A DNA stretch of 64,000 nucleotides from contig DATFHF010000036.1 of NCBI GenBank assembly GCA_035248685.1, forward strand, positions 1 through 64,000, written 5' to 3'. Positions 58,856 to 64,000 of this stretch are shown piece by piece. This DNA is from Jatrophihabitans_A sp035248685 (GTDB lineage: Bacteria; Actinomycetota; Actinomycetes; Mycobacteriales; Jatrophihabitantaceae). A program made the translations under genes and the position numbers. Every line of letters begins with the position of its first letter. The first letter of the stretch is position 1. Under the pieces are notes generated by a model. That model was not told where the DNA came from. It did not search any database and worked only from the letters and a program-made list of their open reading frames with translations.

Positions 58856-61159
58856 TCAGGTCCCGCTCGGCGACGGGCTGATCGACGGCGCCACCGATCC
58901 GCTGTCGGTCGGCGTCACCGGCGCGGTGGAGATCGTCCCACTCGGCGGAACCGTGCTCGCCGGGACGGTCCCGGTCGGCTGGTCCGACCCGCTCGGTGTC
59001 ACCCCGAGGGTCGGGCTTGTTTCGGTCGGTATGCCGGCCGACTGGCTCGGCACGGCGCTACCGGTCGGTAAGCCGGAATCCTGTTGGACGATCTGCAGGA
59101 TCTGCTGCTCGTAGCCGGTCAGCCGGCTGCGGATGTCGCTGAAGGACAGCCCCTGCAAGTGCCTGCTGAAGTCCTGGATCTGCTGCCAGAGCGCAGTCAA
59201 CTGCTGCATCTCAGCCGGAGAGGGATTGTTCGGCAGCGTCACCACCAACTGCTCGGCCAGCGCCTGCGCCAGGCACGACACGCAGTCGTAGTTGACCGCG
59301 GCCGAGATGTTCTGGGGCACCACCACATTCGCCTGACCGACGATCAGCACCACCTGGAAGCTGATCGCGGTCGCTTGGCAGTCTTGGCAGTGGGCGAACG
59401 CGTAGGCCTCGTTCTTGTTCAGCACGGTGCTGCCATCGGCCCACACCATCGCGAACGCCACGTCGTAGACCACGGTGCCGTTGCTGGTGTTCACCGCCAG
59501 CGTCTGGTTGTCGCCGAGGCCCGGCGGGGCAGGCCGGTTGAACGGGAATACCCAGGTAGGGGCGGTGGATCCGTCCGGCGCCTTGCTTCGGGGCACCAGA
59601 ACCAGTGAGAGCGCCGGATGGTCGGCGGTCGGCACCGGTCCGGCGTCGGACGGCCAGACCGTTACCGCCGAGCTTCGCCGACCCTCGGCCAGCCCGGCCG
59701 GGTCGACGCGCTGGAACGAGGCCGGCAGCAGATCAGACAGCGTGCCGCGGTCGGTGGCCTGGATCGGGCGATAATTGCCCCGGGGCCACCAGGCGAAAAC
59801 CAGCCCGATGATCACCAGGGCGGCAATCATCGCGGCTGCCGTCCGCCGAACCGGCTTTCCGTTGGTTGCGCGCAGCACCGACCGGACGAGCTGTCGCACC
59901 GATCGGCTGAGCAGGTAGCCGATCCCGAACACCGGCAGTGCCACCGCGATCACTGCGAGCAGCTTGGCCAGACCACCCACCGGGTCGCCGGCGCCGAACC
60001 GGTCGAGCATCTGCGACCACTGGTGGCTGAGGCTGGCCGCCGACGACGCCACGATCCGGGGCAGGCTGACCACCATGGCGAGCACGGTGATCGCCATCAG
60101 GGGCACCACCACCAGCACCCACAGCGTCACCACCAGCCGGGCCCATGGCTTGAGCACGTGCGTTCGCGAATCCCGCCAGCGGGTCGGCAATAGGCCGGCC
60201 AGCGTCGGCTTGATCTGATGGAACAGGTCCGGCACGCCGGTCAGGTCCGCGAGCACGTGGTAGCCGTCGAACCGGATCAGCGGCGGCAACTGACGCACCA
60301 TTTGGATCAGCTGGGCGCCGATGATCAACAGCAGCACATCCCAGCCGGTCAGCCACCACACCCCGTACACGGCGACCGCGATCAGGGCGTTGAAGTACAA
60401 GCCACCCAGGTCGGTGCGCAACCTGCCGGCGCGCCCGAGTCGATAGCTGTCGGTTACATCGGTGTAGAAGGCGGGCCAGATCAGGTACAGGCCGGCACCC
60501 ATCGCGCCCGGCGTGGCACCGCCGTAGCGGGCCGCCGCAGCGTGCCCGAACTCATGGAATCCCGCTGAAATAAGGGTAATCGCGAACACCGTGAGCAGCA
60601 GTCCGGGTGCCGCGAAAGCCTGGTGCGCGGCGAAACCGAGGCCCTGATCGAACAGCACCCACTTGACCACCAGGACGAAGGCCACCAGCACCGCGAGAAC
60701 TAGTAGCGGGTTGAACAGCCGGGCGAACGGAGCGGTGAACCGCCGGGTGCGTTCCGGGTCGGAAACCACCCAGCGGAACCGCAATGCCAGCAACGGATTG
60801 GCCTTGCGCACCGCCGGCTCGGAACCGTCCGGTCCGCAGACCAGCCCGAGCGGGCGCAGTTTCTGCTCCACCAGGGTGTGGACGTCGGCACCGCTGATCG
60901 AACGCCCGAACGCGGCACCGGCCCGTACCGCAATCTCGTCGTAGTCGCGGGTGCCATCTATTGCCGCCAGCACCAGATACAGCAGCGGCGTCAACTGCAC
61001 CGTCTGGCCGTCTCCGCGGCGGACCAATGCGGGTGGCCGGCGGTAGCCGGATCCGGCCATCTCGCCGATCAACTCCAGGCCGGATGCTCGCATCGGCACC
61101 TGATCGACGACACCCGGATCGGCCGGGCCGCCGGCTGGCGGTCCGCTGAGCACGCTCAT
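58856..61159 (-). CDS. Putative RRE/PqqD-like - M50 membrane metallopeptidase with extracellular Cys domain
   Basis: 767 residues. Residues about 44-108 resemble a PqqD/RiPP-recognition-element winged helix (LVRRGDGQTVQLTPLLYLVLAAIDGT, DVHTLVEQKLRPLGLV). A polytopic M50-type domain follows: AGFHEFGHAAAARYGG at 202-206 gives the two His and Glu of the zinc site, and LIRFDGYHVLADL (Asp298) the third ligand, with further TMs to about 455. Outside the cell a domain with CQDC (591-594) and CVSC (626-629), then a Gln-rich helix and a Pro/Ser/Thr tail. Similar proteins are annotated only as putative peptide zinc metalloproteases. The partner gene ends 12 bases upstream. Confidence 0.75.
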   Translation of the reverse strand: MSVLSGPPAGGPADPGVVDQVPMRASGLELIGEMAGSGYRRPPALVRRGDGQTVQLTPLLYLVLAAIDGTRDYDEIAVRAGAAFGRSISGADVHTLVEQKLRPLGLVCGPDGSEPAVRKANPLLALRFRWVVSDPERTRRFTAPFARLFNPLLVLAVLVAFVLVVKWVLFDQGLGFAAHQAFAAPGLLLTVFAITLISAGFHEFGHAAAARYGGATPGAMGAGLYLIWPAFYTDVTDSYRLGRAGRLRTDLGGLYFNALIAVAVYGVWWLTGWDVLLLIIGAQLIQMVRQLPPLIRFDGYHVLADLTGVPDLFHQIKPTLAGLLPTRWRDSRTHVLKPWARLVVTLWVLVVVPLMAITVLAMVVSLPRIVASSAASLSHQWSQMLDRFGAGDPVGGLAKLLAVIAVALPVFGIGYLLSRSVRQLVRSVLRATNGKPVRRTAAAMIAALVIIGLVFAWWPRGNYRPIQATDRGTLSDLLPASFQRVDPAGLAEGRRSSAVTVWPSDAGPVPTADHPALSLVLVPRSKAPDGSTAPTWVFPFNRPAPPGLGDNQTLAVNTSNGTVVYDVAFAMVWADGSTVLNKNEAYAFAHCQDCQATAISFQVVLIVGQANVVVPQNISAAVNYDCVSCLAQALAEQLVVTLPNNPSPAEMQQLTALWQQIQDFSRHLQGLSFSDIRSRLTGYEQQILQIVQQDSGLPTGSAVPSQSAGIPTETSPTLGVTPSGSDQPTGTVPASTVPPSGTISTAPVTPTDSGSVAPSISPSPSGT

Positions 61160-61171
61160 ACCGTGCTCGAA

Positions 61172-61816
61172 TTACTGCTGGATGGAGGAGGTCTGGTCGC
61201 CGGTGGCGGTCGCGTCGCCTTGGATACTCTGGTCGATCACCGCCTGTTGATCGGACACCGCGACCGCGTTGGAGTCGATCGAGCCGACATTGGCCGAGAC
61301 CGCCGCGTCGATCGGCGCCGCCGCGTTGGCGTTGGCAGCCACCGCGCCGTCGATCGGCGCCGCCAGGTTCAGGTCCCCGTTGAGGTTGACATCGACATTG
61401 AGCAGGTTGCCGCTGAGGGCATCGCCTGGTGTAGCCACCGAGCTGCCGGCCACGGTGCCGTCGGTAGCCGGTTGACCGTCCACCGGTGTGGTACCGGCAC
61501 CTTGCGCGATGCCGCTGTCCTGGTTGGCGGTCGCGGTGGCATCGCCGACGATCCCCTGATGGATGGCGGCACCTTGCACGGTTTCGGCCCCGGCGGTGGA
61601 GCCGGCCGACAGCACATTGGCACCCACCGAGGCTTCGATCGGGGCCGCGATATTGGCGTTCGCGCCGACCGCCAGATCGATCGGGGCGGCGGCATCCAGC
61701 GCCAGATCGAGGTTTGCGTTCAGGTCGAGCAGGGACATGACTTCTTTGTCGGGGAGGGCGGTACCGCCCTCAGCAGCCAGTTCCTCAGCCGACATGGGCT
61801 TGCTGTCGTCAGTCAC
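61172..61816 (-). CDS. Tandem-repeat acidic protein, possible substrate of the M50 peptidase
   Basis: 214 residues. A short leader-like start (TDDSKPMSAEELAAEGG, ALPDKEVM) is followed by two copies of a 75-residue unit: LLDLNANLDL, AAPIDLAVGANAN and GDATATANQDSGI in the first; LLNVDVNLNG, AAPIDGAVAANAN and GDATATGDQTSSI in the second, with a 32-residue linker. It has no Phe, Trp, Tyr, Cys or Arg and only two Lys. No signal peptide. The GTG at 61816 sits eight bases after AAGGAGG, so it is preferred to ATGs at 61867 and 61822. Upstream 61868-62098 holds no gene. Confidence 0.7.
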   Translation of the reverse strand: MTDDSKPMSAEELAAEGGTALPDKEVMSLLDLNANLDLALDAAAPIDLAVGANANIAAPIEASVGANVLSAGSTAGAETVQGAAIHQGIVGDATATANQDSGIAQGAGTTPVDGQPATDGTVAGSSVATPGDALSGNLLNVDVNLNGDLNLAAPIDGAVAANANAAAPIDAAVSANVGSIDSNAVAVSDQQAVIDQSIQGDATATGDQTSSIQQ

Positions 61817-62098
61817 AATCATCGCCTCCTTGCGCGGCAACATCGCCGCCGAAACTTCGATCGACATAGGTAGGTACGCGGTCCCAGTGGTGGAAAGACC
61901 ATGAGGCGCATACAGATGTGCTCGGTTAGCTGCTGTTAGCTACTCGGCTGCCCGGATCGACTACCTCGTTACCGGTCTGGCTGCTCAGCACCGTCGAGGA
62001 GCAAACCTTCAAGACACCGCCCCGCCGCATCACGCGGCCCTTACTTCTTGCGAGCTTAGCTTAGAGCTCAGCGGGACGCATCCGCGCGCCGTGGGGTG

Positions 62099-62779
62099 CT
62101 ACGGGTGGACGATCCGGTCGCCCGGGTAGATGGTGTCGAAGTTGCCCGGCGGGTGACCGGCACTCGGGTTTGCCGCTTCCACTGCTTGCAGCGACACGCC
62201 CCAGCTCTCAGCGATGTCGAAGAGGGTGTCGCCGGGTACCACGATGTGCACCGGTTTGGCTGGGCTGGGCGGTCGCACAGGCGGGGCGGGCGGCGAAGGC
62301 GGCGAGGGTTCACCCCACAATGCCTTGCGGATCTCGATCGCGGCCGCGTCGTGCGCGCGGTAGTTCGACCCGTCGGCGAAGGCCGAGTGCTGCACTGCCT
62401 GCGCTGCCGCCCAGTTGGTCATTCCAATCCAGTCCAACCGGAGCAGGGCGTCGAGGAACTTGTCCGTGCTGATCTGCGGATCCATCAACTGGGGGGTGGT
62501 GCCCCAATCCGCGGTGGAGTTCACGGCGCCGCCGACCTGCTGCTGGAAGAGGCCGACCGAGCCATGGTCGCTGCCGACGGCGTCATGGGGCAATCGGAGC
62601 GATTCGGGATTGTTCAGGTTGGCGTACATCCGCAGCCCTGACTCGGCGAGCACGGTTTCCAGTGCGATATCGGCGACCCGCTCGCCCTGATCGCCCGGCA
62701 GCCCGCGAGCCTTACAGACCGCGATGATGTCCTTTGCGTACTGGAGCTGGTTGGCGTCGAGGCCGAGGGCGGCAGTCAT
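62099..62779 (-). CDS. Lytic-transglycosylase-like protein with LysM domain
   Basis: 226 residues. The N-terminal domain (1 to about 150) has ALETVLAESGLRMYAN and GSVGLFQQQ, like the catalytic Glu and GLFQ segments of transglycosylase/lysozyme-like domains. A Pro-rich linker leads to a LysM domain (about 178-226; VPGDTLFDIAESWGVSLQAVEAAN). It binds and probably cleaves peptidoglycan. There is no signal peptide, so export must be by another route (phage-like or holin-type), or the start is missed. Confidence 0.75.
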   Translation of the reverse strand: MTAALGLDANQLQYAKDIIAVCKARGLPGDQGERVADIALETVLAESGLRMYANLNNPESLRLPHDAVGSDHGSVGLFQQQVGGAVNSTADWGTTPQLMDPQISTDKFLDALLRLDWIGMTNWAAAQAVQHSAFADGSNYRAHDAAAIEIRKALWGEPSPPSPPAPPVRPPSPAKPVHIVVPGDTLFDIAESWGVSLQAVEAANPSAGHPPGNFDTIYPGDRIVHP

Positions 62780-62793
62780 CCGAAGACTCCGAT

Positions 62794-64000
62794 CTAGCGG
62801 TGCAATGCCTGGGCGCTGGGTAGCTCGGATCCACGCAGTGTCTGCCGGAGCTGATCGTCAAGCTCGAGGTCGAAGGTCACTGCGTCGAGTGCTTGCCGGA
62901 TTACGGCCAGCATCGATAGATGATCCGCAGCCGCCCCCCGGAGCAGGTCGAGCTCGTCGGTGCCGACCCCGCCGGCCAGCCGATCTCCCGGCCGGTAGAA
63001 GGCGCGGTAGGAGTGCACGCCCGGCAGTCGGCTTACCTCCGCGCCGCCGGATCGGGCCAGCAACCGGGTGGCGTTCGGCGGCGGCAAATTGCTGAACTGG
63101 TAGCTGACCTGCTCCACCTGGCTCATCGGCACCGGCAGCCGCTGCCGGCCGAGCGCGATATCGGCAGCTACCCGGAGCAGGTTGATCCCGCCCGCCCGCA
63201 ACACCAGTTCTTGGACGAATCCACCGAGCCGGCCGTTCACCTCGATGATCCGCGGCCCGGTCGGAGTCAGCTTGAGCTCGGTGTGGCAGATGCCGTCACG
63301 CACGCCCAGCGCTTGCAGGGCCCGCGAAGTGAGCTCGCGGATCGCCGCCTCCTCCTCGACGGGCAGCGTGGACGGCCAGAACGCGCCGGTCTCCCGAAAC
63401 GGCGCCACCAGCGGCAGCTTTCCGGTGACGCCGAGATGCTGGCTGGCACCGTCCACCACCAAGGTTTCCACCGAGACGTAATCACCGAACGGCTCGTTAT
63501 CCCGTCCGATCAGCAGCTCCTCGGCGACCAGCGGCACCGAGGTCGAGTCGGCGAACAACTCGGCGACGATGCCGGCACCCTGCTGCATCGTCTCGACCCG
63601 GTGGGTGTTCCGGCTGCCCTCGCCACGTACCGGCTTCAGGACGCAGGGCAGCCCGACCTGCGCGGCAGCCGCTGGCCAATCCTCTTCAACGGCAACCAGA
63701 CAGCTTCGGGTCGAGTCCAGTCCCGCGGCGCGCAGCCGGGCACGCTGCACCGACTTGTTGGTCAGCGCTTCGGCGGTGCTCGGAGCGTGGAATCGCAAGT
63801 GAAGCTGATGGGCGATCTGCGCGGTTACCGCCAGCATGCTCTCGCTGTAGGTCAGCACCCCGGCCGGGTTATGCCGGCGAAGGCGCGCTATTAGGTCTGG
63901 CAGCGGCTCGGCATCGAGGAAGTAGCAGCTGGCCTGCTCGAGGAAGAAGCTGGCCAGCGGGTCGGGTCCGCTCCGCAGCAACACCACCAGGTCGGCCAGG
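62794..64000 (-). CDS. ATP-grasp ligase, partial at the window edge
   Basis: The last 402 residues of an ATP-grasp enzyme; the frame is still open at 64000, so the N-terminus lies outside. VGLPCVLKPVRGEGSRNTHRV (ATP-binding Lys), VAEELLIG, YVSVETLVV and CHTELKLTPTGPRIIEVNGRLGGF (metal-binding Glu and Asn) are all present. It is clearly related to the ATP-grasp at 30654 and joins a carboxylate to an amine. Its genome partners are unknown. It is 14 bases upstream of the LysM gene on the same strand. Confidence 0.8.
   Translation of the reverse strand, partial: LADLVVLLRSGPDPLASFFLEQASCYFLDAEPLPDLIARLRRHNPAGVLTYSESMLAVTAQIAHQLHLRFHAPSTAEALTNKSVQRARLRAAGLDSTRSCLVAVEEDWPAAAAQVGLPCVLKPVRGEGSRNTHRVETMQQGAGIVAELFADSTSVPLVAEELLIGRDNEPFGDYVSVETLVVDGASQHLGVTGKLPLVAPFRETGAFWPSTLPVEEEAAIRELTSRALQALGVRDGICHTELKLTPTGPRIIEVNGRLGGFVQELVLRAGGINLLRVAADIALGRQRLPVPMSQVEQVSYQFSNLPPPNATRLLARSGGAEVSRLPGVHSYRAFYRPGDRLAGGVGTDELDLLRGAAADHLSMLAVIRQALDAVTFDLELDDQLRQTLRGSELPSAQALHR

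Noticed and set aside
1..64000. tRNA, rRNA, CRISPR arrays, insertion sequences, prophage, replication origin
   Set aside because: I looked for cloverleaf-like sequences, repeat-spacer periodicity, transposases with inverted ends, and phage structural genes and found none. Weak examples could be missed by eye.

Overview
The window is 64 kb of very GC-rich DNA from an actinobacterium, with GTG/TTG starts, ATGA/GTGA-coupled operons and many long shadow frames. Three features point towards the Mycobacteriales/Frankiales side of the phylum, something like Jatrophihabitans or Nakamurella: an XRE regulator - HbhA-like - DUF2516 trio in the same order as in mycobacteria, a 13E12-type DUF222/HNH gene, and F420-type LLM and GAF-ANTAR proteins. 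The genus is a guess. No rRNA, tRNA, CRISPR array, IS element or prophage was recognised.

Layout. 0-7.6 kb: a secreted (alpha/alpha)6 glycosidase, an LLM oxidoreductase, an aldolase-type PLP enzyme, a VOC protein, and a coupled arsR-type regulator / SRPBCC / MFS efflux operon with an unusually readable promoter-operator. 7.8-13 kb: a membrane protein with a decayed GGDEF-like domain, a PabC-like lyase, a Fur-family regulator, YgfZ, and the DUF222/HNH protein. 13-19 kb: a five-gene operon behind a clear cobalamin riboswitch, with two surface proteins (one transcobalamin-like) and a complete ECF transporter (T, fused A-A, S). 19-28 kb: small housekeeping and regulatory genes, a G1 peptidase, VapBC, an ATP-dependent DNA ligase and a diguanylate cyclase.

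28.8-41.7 kb: a compact, unusual non-ribosomal-peptide-type cluster. The left operon has a thioesterase-like protein, a GNAT/FemAB-like acyltransferase, an ATP-grasp ligase, a free carrier protein and a free adenylation enzyme. An MFS exporter lies on the opposite strand. The right operon has an NRPS reading [vestigial A]-PCP-MbtH-C, a class III aminotransferase, a shortened epoxide-hydrolase-like protein and a GMC oxidoreductase.

41.6-48 kb: a membrane Ser/Thr kinase and an arsenic locus (arsN1-like and arsR, divergent from arsM-aquaporin-arsC). 48-56.4 kb: a large secreted protein of unknown role, a SigE-family sigma/partner pair, then 2.3 kb in which four consecutive genes are broken by stops or frameshifts, then a proline-racemase-family/OCD-family pair. 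56.3-64 kb (all minus strand): a GH15 glucoamylase-like enzyme, a putative RRE/PqqD-like-M50 membrane peptidase paired with a compositionally extreme tandem-repeat protein, a muralytic/LysM protein, and a partial ATP-grasp ligase that runs off the window.

The two strongest candidates for undescribed biology are the NRPS with an internal MbtH domain and a dead A-domain remnant, and the putative RRE-M50 peptidase/tandem-repeat protein pair.
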